A stretch of 64,000 bases of DNA from Luteirhabdus salina (GTDB lineage: Bacteria > Bacteroidota > Bacteroidia > Flavobacteriales > Flavobacteriaceae), in NCBI GenBank assembly GCA_025384855.1, contig JALAHT010000004.1, positions 65,846 through 129,845 of the forward strand. The letters run 5' to 3'. This document shows, piece by piece, positions 22,277 to 31,190 of this stretch; positions within the stretch are counted from its first letter, which is position 1, and each line of letters starts with the position of its first letter. The notes below the pieces were generated by a model. That model had not been told where the DNA came from and did no database searches. It worked only from the letters and a program-made list of their open reading frames with translations. The position numbers and the translations under genes were made by a program.

Positions 22277-22537
22277 ATGAAAACCACTATTCTACAAATC
22301 ATCGTTTCTATCGTGCTTGGCATGTTGTTGCTGCTATTTGTAAATGCTATTGCACTCCTATATCGGGTAGCGAGTGAAGGCTATACATCACTAGGGTTTA
22401 AACATGGTCAATTCTTTTTAGATGGAACTGAAATAGGATTATCTCTTTTTGCTCCTTTTGGAATTATAGTCATTCTCCTTCTTGCTTTTGTACTATTTCT
22501 ATTGATTTCAAAAAGGCCTAAGCAAATTCACGGATAA
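22277..22537 (+). CDS. Small two-helix membrane protein
   Basis: 86 residues with two hydrophobic segments (about 6-29 and 56-80) separated by a polar loop. No family recognised. It is cotranscribed with the secreted protein before it. Confidence 0.55.
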   Translation: MKTTILQIIVSIVLGMLLLLFVNAIALLYRVASEGYTSLGFKHGQFFLDGTEIGLSLFAPFGIIVILLLAFVLFLLISKRPKQIHG

Positions 22538-22628
22538 GAAGTGGAATAGAACTTCCCTTTTATGGCGAAGCAAACTGTAAAGCTATTTGTTATAGTGATG
22601 CTAATAGAAGTGTGTGAGAATAAAAAAA

Positions 22629-22655
22629 GGAAGCTCCTGAAGGGCAGGAGCTTCC
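22629..22655 (-). terminator. Hairpin with T run on the minus strand
   Basis: GGAAGCTCCTG (22629-22639) pairs perfectly with CAGGAGCTTCC (22645-22655). The A run lies on its left, so it is a standard terminator only for leftward transcription; rightward it is followed by AAAAGTTC. No leftward gene is visible here. Confidence 0.6.
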
Positions 22656-22748
22656 AAAAGTTCTAGGATTGAGATAAACATATCATATCTCGTGAATAAA
22701 GATACAAAAATTAATAGTAGTTGTCTCGAGGTGGTAGTGTTTTGATCG

Positions 22749-22806
22749 GTGCATTGCTTATGCACATAAAACAAGCCGCGGAAACCGAAAAGCGAACGAG
22801 TAGGTA
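22749..22806 (+). promoter_or_regulatory. Leader element copy 2
   Basis: A hairpin GTGCAT/ATGCAC (22749-22765) precedes the 34-base block (22773-22806), identical to copy 1 although the hairpin sequence differs. The block ends 20 bases before the ATG at 22827. Hairpin, short A-rich spacer, block and start codon have the same order and nearly the same spacing as in copy 1. Confidence 0.6.
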
Positions 22807-22826
22807 TTACACTCAAGTATTGAATT

Positions 22827-23390
22827 ATGAAAACTATTATTATGATATTATTGCCTTTGCTGATGTTGGGAACACAGGCGAAGGCACAAAAGCAAAGCAC
22901 TTATACAAAAGGTGAAGTGAAAACGGAGCTTATTAAAAGCTTCGCTGACTTTGTGGAATCGGTGAAACCATTTTATTCGAAGGGAGATTCTTATCTAGAT
23001 TTCAAATTGAAGGTGTTGATAGGAAATCCACAGGCCGATAAATCGTTATTGCCGACGCTTCCTGCAGAAGGTGAAGCGTTGTTACTGAAAGCCTACAATT
23101 ATCTTAAATCAGGGTATAGCTACACTGAAATAATAAATAAGGGTGATTTCGAAACCATGGGAAAGGCAGCGATTTTTATGTCAGATAAAGTCAAGTCGGG
23201 AAAAACGGAAACCTATGCGGAAATTGCACTATTTGGTGGAAACTCCACGGCTTTGGAAACCAATCCGATGCTTCCGACTAGTAAAAAGCCATGTAAATGG
23301 TACCAATTATGGTGTCACTTGGATAATGTTCTTGGGGAAGGATGGGGCGAAACCATTATTATTATGATCATCGAGATAATATTTCCTTAA
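22827..23390 (+). CDS. Hypothetical secreted protein
   Basis: 187 residues. Sec signal peptide (MKTIIMILLPLLMLGTQAKA), then a mostly helical mature part, two Cys near residues 153 and 159 (KPCKWYQLWC) and a very hydrophobic C-terminal tail of isoleucines that could insert in a membrane. No family recognised. Second gene of the cluster that follows a copy of the leader element. Confidence 0.6.
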   Translation: MKTIIMILLPLLMLGTQAKAQKQSTYTKGEVKTELIKSFADFVESVKPFYSKGDSYLDFKLKVLIGNPQADKSLLPTLPAEGEALLLKAYNYLKSGYSYTEIINKGDFETMGKAAIFMSDKVKSGKTETYAEIALFGGNSTALETNPMLPTSKKPCKWYQLWCHLDNVLGEGWGETIIIMIIEIIFP

Positions 23391-23457
23391 TAAAGTATGA
23401 ACAATCACATAGGTATCTAGAAGGGTGCCTATGTGATACCCTTTTAACCTAAATAGC

Positions 23458-24195
23458 ATGATTAAAAAAGTTCTTTTTACACTTTCGATCGTAATGTTGA
23501 ATTTTTCATGCAGCACATTCTATAATATCGCATTATCGAGAATGGGTGTTTATGACGATACAATCACCTCTCAAAAATATCTTAAAGGTGATAAAGAAGT
23601 TGTTCTTTTTCCCATGCATCATGTAGGAACGCCGCTGTTTTATGAAGATATCAGGAGAAAGGTTGATTCCATGACAGCTTTAGGATATTTTTTCTATACC
23701 GAAGAAGTGAAGGGAGAAGGGTTTAGCGATACGAACATTCGAAAACTCAGAAAAGTTATGGGTACGATTACGCGCGGAAGAAACTTGAAAACCATTCTTG
23801 ATACCATTAATGGAGGCAAACTAAAGAGTAAACTTAAAAAAGAACTAGTAAATCAACCCTCGGACGAAGAATTGGGGGTGACTGAATCAAACGGTAAGAA
23901 TGTAGATGCCACACTAGCGGAAATGATACAGTACTATGAGCAAAAAAATGGTGCTATTATTCTAGAAAAATGTGATTTTGAAACGGGTGTTTATGAAAAT
24001 ACAGCTTGTGATGAAGAAATTGATTCTGAGAAACGAAATGATCTGATATTAGATTCTCGGAATGAAATTATCTTGAAGACGTTGGATGTTGATTTGGCGA
24101 GCTATAATAAGATAGGGATTCTTTATGGTGCAAATCACATGGAAGGAATAAGGGAGGGACTTGTTGTTAGAGGCTTCTCCAAAATAAAACCGTAA
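23458..24195 (+). CDS. TraB/TIKI-like lipoprotein
   Basis: 245 residues; lipobox NFSC (Cys18). Two spaced motifs, MHHVGTP (residues 53-59) and YGANHMEG (about 222-229), match the paired GxxH-type motifs of the TIKI/TraB/PrgY superfamily, some members of which are metal-dependent proteases. The middle is charged. The fit is partial (first motif HHVG). It forms one operon with the two genes after it (gaps of 2 and 1 bases). Confidence 0.55.
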   Translation: MIKKVLFTLSIVMLNFSCSTFYNIALSRMGVYDDTITSQKYLKGDKEVVLFPMHHVGTPLFYEDIRRKVDSMTALGYFFYTEEVKGEGFSDTNIRKLRKVMGTITRGRNLKTILDTINGGKLKSKLKKELVNQPSDEELGVTESNGKNVDATLAEMIQYYEQKNGAIILEKCDFETGVYENTACDEEIDSEKRNDLILDSRNEIILKTLDVDLASYNKIGILYGANHMEGIREGLVVRGFSKIKP

Positions 24196-24197
24196 TT

Positions 24198-24647
24198 ATG
24201 AAAACATGGCTTATGCTATCTATTGGATTACTAATGAATATATGTTTTGTGAACGCTCAAAATGCCTCGCAAACATTTGAAACAACGATAGTGGCAAATT
24301 TCGATGGGTTACACTGCGATGGTAAGAATGGTTTATGTAGCCTTGAAGGCGCGGGAAAACAATTGTGCAATGGGATCTTATTGTATGATGAAAAGAGGAC
24401 AGAACTCAGCTTGAAAATTGACCTATCAAAGCTCTCCAATTCCCAGGTAATCCAACTATTGGGGCAAAATATTGAGGAAGCACGTCAACAAACGGACACT
24501 TCTGTTGAAATCAGTAATCAAATCGATCTAACTCCACAGTTACGATCTCTGCTTCATATTTCAGACGCGTCTTTAAGGATTGCTGAAGGAACATCGCCAG
24601 CGATAATTTCGGAGTCGCATATCATTATTAGGTTAACCCTACAGTAA
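24198..24647 (+). CDS. Hypothetical secreted protein
   Basis: 149 residues with a signal peptide ending near VNAQ (residue 21). The mature part is beta-rich, with three Cys in HCDGKNGLC...LC. No family recognised; cotranscribed with the TIKI-like lipoprotein. Confidence 0.55.
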   Translation: MKTWLMLSIGLLMNICFVNAQNASQTFETTIVANFDGLHCDGKNGLCSLEGAGKQLCNGILLYDEKRTELSLKIDLSKLSNSQVIQLLGQNIEEARQQTDTSVEISNQIDLTPQLRSLLHISDASLRIAEGTSPAIISESHIIIRLTLQ

Positions 24648-24648
24648 A

Positions 24649-25800
24649 ATGCACAGTATTCATAAACATATTGTTTTATTAATATTCGGAGTATCGTCAC
24701 TTTCCGTATTGTGTAGACCTCCTACAATAGATGATGTGTTACATGAATTGGCTGCTGAAACCATGTATATTCATTCCGTGTACGACAGTATCGATAGAAA
24801 ATTGGCGCAAGCAATGTATAGCGTAAATGTTAAGATGAATAGCGCTACGACCATAGAGCAGAAAGTGGAGTTATTGCTTCAAAAGGATAAACTTGAAGGC
24901 AAGATTAGGGAAAACGAACAATCGCGTGCTACCGAACTTAGTAAAATTCGTTACATCAAAGGCTTACAGGTTATCAATATTCTGTACGAGAAAACCCTAG
25001 CCTTAGACCATCACTTCGCTTCCGTAAGCACTTTTAGAGACCTTAATAACCTATCAAATCCAAATCATTATGCCGAATTCATTTCGGTGAAACAACAACT
25101 TGTTCAACAAAAAAGAAAAAAAGAAGGGTTCAACTTGTCAGAGCTACTCGGGAATAACGTCTATACCTCCGTCATACACTCCTTTGTTTCTTTGTTCACG
25201 AGTGAAGGTACTAGTAGAAGTCAAAAAGAACAACAGCTTCAACAAGTAGAATGCATATTGGACTTTACCTTGCGCATGCATCAGGATTTGAACACTATTT
25301 ATTTTGAAACCATTTTTCTTCAGAAAAGCAACGAAGCTATTATGGAAGAATTACAACAGTTGTTTTTCGATTATACAAAACCTGTTCAATACAATAAATC
25401 ACTTGCTGAATGTAGGAGTACTGACGATTGGGGAACGATTCGAAATTATCTTCAAGAATACCTCGAATCCTTGCAATCATTACAGGAGGATCCTGAGGAG
25501 ACACGAAAAGCCCATCGTATGCAAGTGAATCTACATTTTCCTATCGATCGATTGCTTCAGTTCATTACCAAATACAACGCCTTTATCGATCAGGGTGAAA
25601 AATTTTATGAGAAATTCGCAATTATGCTGAATAGCTATGAAAATGAAGCGCTTTGCTCCCAACAGATTCCAGCGGAATTTCAGCAACTAAAGCAAGGGAT
25701 TCAAATCGCTATCGAAAAATTCAACACCGCCTATAAGCCTGTAGAGATAAACGGTAGTAAAATGAAGGAAATCTTATACGGTATTAATGAATATGAATAG
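24649..25800 (+). CDS. Hypothetical exported helical protein
   Basis: 383 residues. An N-terminal hydrophobic segment ending VLC (Cys22) may be a signal or lipoprotein signal. The rest is almost wholly helical with glutamine-rich coiled-coil stretches (near 85-105 and 185-205). No enzyme motif seen. It starts one base after the preceding stop, so it closes the operon 23458-25800. Confidence 0.55.
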   Translation: MHSIHKHIVLLIFGVSSLSVLCRPPTIDDVLHELAAETMYIHSVYDSIDRKLAQAMYSVNVKMNSATTIEQKVELLLQKDKLEGKIRENEQSRATELSKIRYIKGLQVINILYEKTLALDHHFASVSTFRDLNNLSNPNHYAEFISVKQQLVQQKRKKEGFNLSELLGNNVYTSVIHSFVSLFTSEGTSRSQKEQQLQQVECILDFTLRMHQDLNTIYFETIFLQKSNEAIMEELQQLFFDYTKPVQYNKSLAECRSTDDWGTIRNYLQEYLESLQSLQEDPEETRKAHRMQVNLHFPIDRLLQFITKYNAFIDQGEKFYEKFAIMLNSYENEALCSQQIPAEFQQLKQGIQIAIEKFNTAYKPVEINGSKMKEILYGINEYE

Positions 25801-25831
25801 AAGCTATCTTCTTCTCCACTTTTTCAGAAAC

Positions 25832-25856
25832 CAGTATTTTTGAGGCGAAAATACTG
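25832..25856 (+). promoter_or_regulatory. Hairpin containing a -7 box before the nuclease gene
   Basis: CAGTATTTT (25832-25840) pairs with AAAATACTG (25848-25856). The left arm includes TATTTTTG (25835-25842), which fits the Bacteroidota TAnnTTTG box, 20 bases before the ATG at 25863. Confidence 0.5.
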
Positions 25857-25862
25857 CTCCTT

Positions 25863-26675
25863 ATGTCACGAAAATACATTTATCCACTATTGATAATACT
25901 CGTTACGGTCGGACTCTGGTATGCCGAACAATATATTGACCGCCAACAGGAGCATTACCCAGAGGAGTCTAAAACAACTGAACTTTCAGAAGAATTTGGA
26001 AACGCTTATATACCAACTTCCACTACGGGGGAAGTAATCCGCCATAATTATTATACCCTATCATACAGTGAAGCGCATGAACAGGCGGAATGGGTGGCTT
26101 ACGAACTCAATAAAGAACATCTGAAAAACAACGATTTTGAGCGTCCTTATTTTATTCAGGATCGAAAGGTTTCTTCCGGTTCTGCTGATTGGAGAAGCTA
26201 TAAGAATTCGGGTTACGATCGAGGTCATTTGGTAGCAGCGGCCGACCGGGAATTCGAGTACAATGCATTTCATGAAACATTCCTAACCAGCAATATTAGT
26301 CCACAGAACCACGACTTCAATAGCGGTATTTGGAATCGGTTAGAGCAGAAAGTACGCTATTGGGCCGAGAAGTATGATGGTGTGTTTGTGGTATCTGGAG
26401 GCGTTCTACAACCTGGCTTGAAAACCATTGGTTCAGAACGTGTTTCGGTGCCAGAGAAGTTTTATAAAATTGTTGTAGATGCCTCAACACAACCACCAAA
26501 AGCTATAGCGTTCCTAATTCCCAATAAGCCTTCTTCACGCTCGTATTTCGAATATGTAGTAACTATAGATTCTTTGGAAACCATAACAGGCATTGACTTT
26601 TTCCCAGGTCTCGAAACATCGGTTCAAAACATGCTGGAAGGTACCATCGATAAGCGTGCATGGACAAAGCGATAA
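25863..26675 (+). CDS. DNA/RNA non-specific endonuclease (NUC1 type)
   Basis: 270 residues. N-terminal membrane anchor (about 5-22), then a NUC1 domain with the catalytic DRGHL (Asp119-His122), ETFLTSNISPQ and NSGIWNRLEQ, the metal-binding Asn block. The enzyme cleaves DNA and RNA without sequence preference in the periplasm or at the surface. Its stop codon abuts that of the convergent rodA with no gap and no terminator. Confidence 0.9.
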   Translation: MSRKYIYPLLIILVTVGLWYAEQYIDRQQEHYPEESKTTELSEEFGNAYIPTSTTGEVIRHNYYTLSYSEAHEQAEWVAYELNKEHLKNNDFERPYFIQDRKVSSGSADWRSYKNSGYDRGHLVAAADREFEYNAFHETFLTSNISPQNHDFNSGIWNRLEQKVRYWAEKYDGVFVVSGGVLQPGLKTIGSERVSVPEKFYKIVVDASTQPPKAIAFLIPNKPSSRSYFEYVVTIDSLETITGIDFFPGLETSVQNMLEGTIDKRAWTKR

Positions 26676-27935
26676 TCAGTTGCCGTAGTAGCTGTTAGCG
26701 GCATCTAGTCGGACAAAGATGAAAAGTAATATGGTGAACCCCCATAGTCCGGAACCTCCATAACTAAAAAAGGGAAGCGGTATTCCAACGGTCGGAAATA
26801 GGCCGGTGACCATTCCAATATTTACGAAAAAGTGAAAAAAGAGTATGGCTGCAACACTATATCCATAGATTCGACTAAATTGATTTTTTTGTCGTTCTGC
26901 TAATACCAAAAGGCGGGCAATCAAGCCCACAAAAAGAATGATAACGACGATACTCCCGATGAAGCCCCATTCTTCACCAACAGTGCTGAAAATATAGTCG
27001 GTATGTTGCTCTGGTACAAATTTACCCTTAGTCTGTGTTCCCTGCGTCCAACCCTTTCCGGTCCAACCGCCACTTCCAATCGCGATTTCACTCTGATTCG
27101 TATTATAGCCGATACCCTTTGCATCGGTTTCTTTGCCTAGAACGATATTGAAACGGTCGCGGTGGCGCTGTTCAAAAACATTATTAAAAATATAATTCAC
27201 TGAAAAAACGAAGGCTAGACTGATAGCCGTGAGAAAGACAAATTTGAAAATATTCGGCTTTCTTTTTCGCTTTCTAAAAAGTAGGATGCCAGCAATAGCT
27301 ATAATTCCTAAACTGACCCAAATAGTACCTAAGCCTAAAGTTGCGATAAATAACGCAGCGGCAAAAAAGCCTACCATTAAATAGATATAGGGTAATCCTT
27401 CGCGATATAATGGAAAGATGAATGCAGCGTAAACCAGCGCACTTCCAGGATCTGGCTGGGGAATTATTATAAGTGCTGGTAAAATAATGATAAGAAATGC
27501 CCGAAGTTGATCCTTAAAGACCGAGATGTCGGTCTGAATATCGCTTAAATACTTGGCCAAGGCCAAAGCCGTTGCTGCTTTTGCAAATTCACTGGGCTGT
27601 AAACTTGCAGGACCAATGGCATACCAAGAAGTTGCTCCGGAAATTGTTTTACCGAACACAAAGAGCCCTAAGAGCGATGCTAATGAAACAAGATAGATAA
27701 CGCTGGAAAAACGTTCATAAAACTTTGACTCAAGCGCTAGAATGAAAACAATTATCAGGACACTAAGCAGTATCCAAACAAACTGCTTGAAATAAATTTG
27801 GTTAAAATCGAAAAACTGCGTGGCATTTTCATCGAGGGACGCAGAATAAATGTTGATCCACCCAATTGCTACAAGCAATATGTAGAAAAATATAGTAAGC
27901 CAATCGAATCGTAAGGAGCCTTTTCCTGCAGCCAT
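26676..27935 (-). CDS. rodA: Rod shape-determining protein RodA
   Basis: 419 residues, SEDS-family peptidoglycan glycosyltransferase with about ten membrane segments, acting with PBP2 in elongation. The loop WTGKGWTQGTQTKGKFVPEQ and following HTDYIFSTVGEEWGF with its conserved acidic residues, and the C-terminal GIPLPFFSYGGSGLW, are family hallmarks. It starts directly after the PBP2 stop and is the last gene of the mre operon. Confidence 0.95.
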   Translation of the reverse strand: MAAGKGSLRFDWLTIFFYILLVAIGWINIYSASLDENATQFFDFNQIYFKQFVWILLSVLIIVFILALESKFYERFSSVIYLVSLASLLGLFVFGKTISGATSWYAIGPASLQPSEFAKAATALALAKYLSDIQTDISVFKDQLRAFLIIILPALIIIPQPDPGSALVYAAFIFPLYREGLPYIYLMVGFFAAALFIATLGLGTIWVSLGIIAIAGILLFRKRKRKPNIFKFVFLTAISLAFVFSVNYIFNNVFEQRHRDRFNIVLGKETDAKGIGYNTNQSEIAIGSGGWTGKGWTQGTQTKGKFVPEQHTDYIFSTVGEEWGFIGSIVVIILFVGLIARLLVLAERQKNQFSRIYGYSVAAILFFHFFVNIGMVTGLFPTVGIPLPFFSYGGSGLWGFTILLFIFVRLDAANSYYGN

Positions 27936-29795
27936 TTAGTTGTTGATTTTAAACGGCTCGCCGCTATAAGGTTTCGCGTATTCCTCCTCAAGGCTGCCGT
28001 TTAACACATACTCTTCCATGTCTTTTCTGGTAATTTCACCTTTAAGATACTTTTCGATCATTAATCCTGCTATACGACCTGCCCAGCGTGATCCCCAATA
28101 CCCATTTTCAACAAAAACAGAGATGGCAATTTTTGGGTTATCCTTCGGTGCAAAAGCTACAAAAATGGAATGGTCCGTTAACTGCATCCGTTTGCCATCT
28201 ATCCGAACATAGTTTTCTGCAGTTCCCGTTTTTCCGCAGATATCGATGCCAGGAATCTGTAGAAAGGAAGCAGTACCTCTGGTATAAACCTGATGCATAC
28301 CTTCTACTACTGGTTCAAAATGCTCGGGCGAAACTGTAGTGACGTGTTTTTCAGTATACTCCGATGGAACACTGTCTTTCTTTCCAATGCCTTTTATCAT
28401 ATGCGGAGTATAGTACCAACCGCGATTTGCAATGGTGGCAGTAAAATTGGCCATCTGAATAGGCGTTAATAATATTTCACCCTGCCCAATGGCGTTACTG
28501 ATAGTAGCCGTTGCATACCATTGGTGTTCAGGATACCAGCGATCGTAAAAATCGCCATCTGGAATCAAGCCTTTTTTGCCAATCGGAAGATCATACCCTA
28601 AATAATCACCCAGTCCAAAACTCTGTAAATGATTGTGCCAACGGTCCATTCCCTCTTCTGGAGTAGCATATTTTTCAATAGTTCTTCTGTACACTGTACA
28701 GAAATAGGTGTTACATGAATTGGCGATACCGTTAATCATGGCGGAAGGCCCTCGGTGGTGACAAGCCAATCGTTGACCACGACCGTAATAATAGGCACCT
28801 GGACAACGAATGATTTCATTTTCGGTAATGACTCCTTCTTCCATGGCGATAAGGCCCGTAAGCGTTTTAAAGGGTGAACCTGGAGGGTATTCACCTTGAA
28901 GTCCACGATCGAACAGGGGTCTTGCAATGGTGTCGTAATATAAGCGGGTAAAGTTCTTCGAACGTTCCCTTCCAACTAAAAGTGAAGGATCATAATTGGG
29001 AGCGGTTACCAAGGCTAAAATTTCACCACTTGAGGGTTCAATGGCTACAATCCCACCGCGTTTTTTAGACATTAATTGCTCCCCATATCGTTGAAGCGTA
29101 GCATCTATAGTTAGCCGAAGATCTTTTCCTCTTTCTGGAAGCGTATCGAAGATGCCATCTTTATAGGGGCCAATATCCCTATTAAACTTATCCTTTTGAA
29201 TATATTTCACTCCCTTTACGCCTCGAAGGGTTTCTTCATATTGACGTTCGACGCCCTGCATTCCTATCAATTCACCCATTTGGTAATAGGGGTTGTCCTC
29301 AATAATGCGTTTGTTCACTTCAGCAATATACCCTAACACATTGGCAGAATGATCTACTTGATAATCGCGTAACGATCGTTTCTGAATATAAAACCCATCA
29401 TACTTGTACATCTTCTCGGATAAAAAAGCGTATTCCGACTTCGTTAATTGCGGAATCACAACTGAAGGCAATCGAGGGGAATATACTCGTGCTTTTTGAA
29501 GAATAGTGTCGAAGCGTCCTTTTGTAATACCCAATAAGTCGGTGAATTCTGTCGTATCCAAAGGTTTTACCTCCTGTGGAATGACCATCACATCATAGGA
29601 AGGCTGATTGGAGACAAGAAGCTTTCCATTCCGATCAAAAATATATCCTCGTTGCGGATAATCGTATAAAACCTTTACCGCATTGTTTTGTGAAAGCTGT
29701 TCAAAGGAAGTGTCGTATACCTGCAAATAGAACAGGCGTCCGGCGAATACAACGCCGGTGATAAGGACGATAACAAGTAAGAGAAGCTTTCGCAT
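27936..29795 (-). CDS. mrdA: Penicillin-binding protein 2
   Basis: 619 residues, class B transpeptidase. N-terminal anchor (1-20), dimerisation domain, then the active site: SPFK (Ser near residue 304), SCN in IANSCNTYF and KTG in CGKTGTAEN (near 522). It crosslinks peptidoglycan during cell elongation with RodA. Located between mreD and rodA. Confidence 0.95.
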   Translation of the reverse strand: MRKLLLLVIVLITGVVFAGRLFYLQVYDTSFEQLSQNNAVKVLYDYPQRGYIFDRNGKLLVSNQPSYDVMVIPQEVKPLDTTEFTDLLGITKGRFDTILQKARVYSPRLPSVVIPQLTKSEYAFLSEKMYKYDGFYIQKRSLRDYQVDHSANVLGYIAEVNKRIIEDNPYYQMGELIGMQGVERQYEETLRGVKGVKYIQKDKFNRDIGPYKDGIFDTLPERGKDLRLTIDATLQRYGEQLMSKKRGGIVAIEPSSGEILALVTAPNYDPSLLVGRERSKNFTRLYYDTIARPLFDRGLQGEYPPGSPFKTLTGLIAMEEGVITENEIIRCPGAYYYGRGQRLACHHRGPSAMINGIANSCNTYFCTVYRRTIEKYATPEEGMDRWHNHLQSFGLGDYLGYDLPIGKKGLIPDGDFYDRWYPEHQWYATATISNAIGQGEILLTPIQMANFTATIANRGWYYTPHMIKGIGKKDSVPSEYTEKHVTTVSPEHFEPVVEGMHQVYTRGTASFLQIPGIDICGKTGTAENYVRIDGKRMQLTDHSIFVAFAPKDNPKIAISVFVENGYWGSRWAGRIAGLMIEKYLKGEITRKDMEEYVLNGSLEEEYAKPYSGEPFKINN

Positions 29796-29829
29796 GAGAG
29801 ATTAACTCCAATTTATAGGTTTGTTTTGA

Positions 29830-30336
29830 CTATTTTTTTCTGCTGAAAAGGATAATCAATCCGAGTACTAATAGTATAGTGAAAATTCCTGAAAATAACG
29901 TGGATTTTACGATTAATAGTATGTGTTGTAAACTGAATATCTCTAAGCTAAACAATATAAAATGATGCAACAAAACCATGATGCCAACGTATGAAAATCG
30001 CTGCGCCATAGATGTTTTTCCGATTCGAATGGTATTGTGCTCGTAACTAACCCCAAATGAAAACTTCAATATCCAGGGTCGGATATACGCTATGAAGGAA
30101 CAGGCAGCCGCATGGACACCTCCAGAATCCATAAACATATCTATTGTGAGTCCTAATAGAAACGCCAAAAATATCAATAACGATTTATTGGCATTCAAGG
30201 GAAATACTAAAATGAAGGTAATGTAGGCGTATGGGTTTATATACCCCATAAAATTGATGTTATTCAGCAATAGTATTTGCAACAATACCAAGGCAATAAA
30301 GCGGACGGTATTTATGAAAAAATCATTATTCAACAT
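29830..30336 (-). CDS. mreD: Rod shape-determining protein MreD
   Basis: 168 residues, almost wholly hydrophobic with about five membrane segments; inner-membrane component of the elongasome. The assignment rests on size, topology and position between mreC and mrdA. It overlaps mreC by 11 bases. Confidence 0.9.
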   Translation of the reverse strand: MLNNDFFINTVRFIALVLLQILLLNNINFMGYINPYAYITFILVFPLNANKSLLIFLAFLLGLTIDMFMDSGGVHAAACSFIAYIRPWILKFSFGVSYEHNTIRIGKTSMAQRFSYVGIMVLLHHFILFSLEIFSLQHILLIVKSTLFSGIFTILLVLGLIILFSRKK

Positions 30337-31153
30337 CGTCTACCGCATTTTCCAGTTCCAAAATCTCGTCAGCATCTAAATTCTCAATTACGTACACATG
30401 ACGAAGATTCGTCATATCGTTAAACAACTCGATATCCAGATCGTAGTAATTCGATCCTTCCTCCAAATTGTAATCCTTTATGGTTCCGATAAGAACTCCT
30501 TCAGGAAAGATAGTGGAGCGGCCACCCGTTACCACCGTATCGCCAATTACTACTGGTGCCAACCTAGGAATGTCGATAAGCTGGGCGACATTCGGATCTT
30601 CGGTGTTCCAAACTAAAGAGCCAAAATGGTTCGATTTTTTCAATCGAGCGTTAATTTGGCTTTCGGTATTCAATATAGATAATACAGTGGCATAATTCCC
30701 TGAAGTAGCATTTACGATTCCAATAATTCCTTTTGGAGAAATAACCCCCATATCAATAGAAATGCTATCCCTTTTACCGCGATTAATGGTCAGATAGTTT
30801 TTCGACTTCGAATAGGTATTGTTGATCACCTTTGCGGTTCTAAAGCGAAACCGAGAATTTAAAAAAGAGCTATCTTCAACCTTAGCGGTTGCGTTTTCAC
30901 TGAGTAGGGAAAGTTGTGTACGAAGTCTTTTGTTTTCCTCGACTAATTTCAGATTTTGCTTTTCCAGTCCGAAATACTCACTGATACTGCTTTCAAATGA
31001 ATAAATGCCACCTGTTAAAAAATTAGCTGAGGTAACAAACTTACCGCTATGATAGGTGTGGCTTTGTATCGTGAAGAATAAGGAAATGACAAACAGAAAC
31101 AGAAACAGCAAAAAGTTCTTGTTACGAATAAAGAAATAGATAATCTGCTGCAC
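30326..31153 (-). CDS. mreC: Rod shape-determining protein MreC
   Basis: 275 residues. Membrane segment 12-31, a coiled coil (about 60-85) and the beta-barrel MreC domain with SPKGIIGIVNATSGNYATVL. It links MreB to periplasmic synthases. Start is GTG at 31153. Confidence 0.92.
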   Translation of the reverse strand: MQQIIYFFIRNKNFLLFLFLFVISLFFTIQSHTYHSGKFVTSANFLTGGIYSFESSISEYFGLEKQNLKLVEENKRLRTQLSLLSENATAKVEDSSFLNSRFRFRTAKVINNTYSKSKNYLTINRGKRDSISIDMGVISPKGIIGIVNATSGNYATVLSILNTESQINARLKKSNHFGSLVWNTEDPNVAQLIDIPRLAPVVIGDTVVTGGRSTIFPEGVLIGTIKDYNLEEGSNYYDLDIELFNDMTNLRHVYVIENLDADEILELENAVDDVE

Positions 31154-31190
31154 CTGTTGGGGAGTTTAAGGATATTAGGCCATCGGTTGG

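Noticed and set aside
30398-31004. Plus-strand frames opposite mreC
   Set aside because: Antisense shadows of a well-supported gene.
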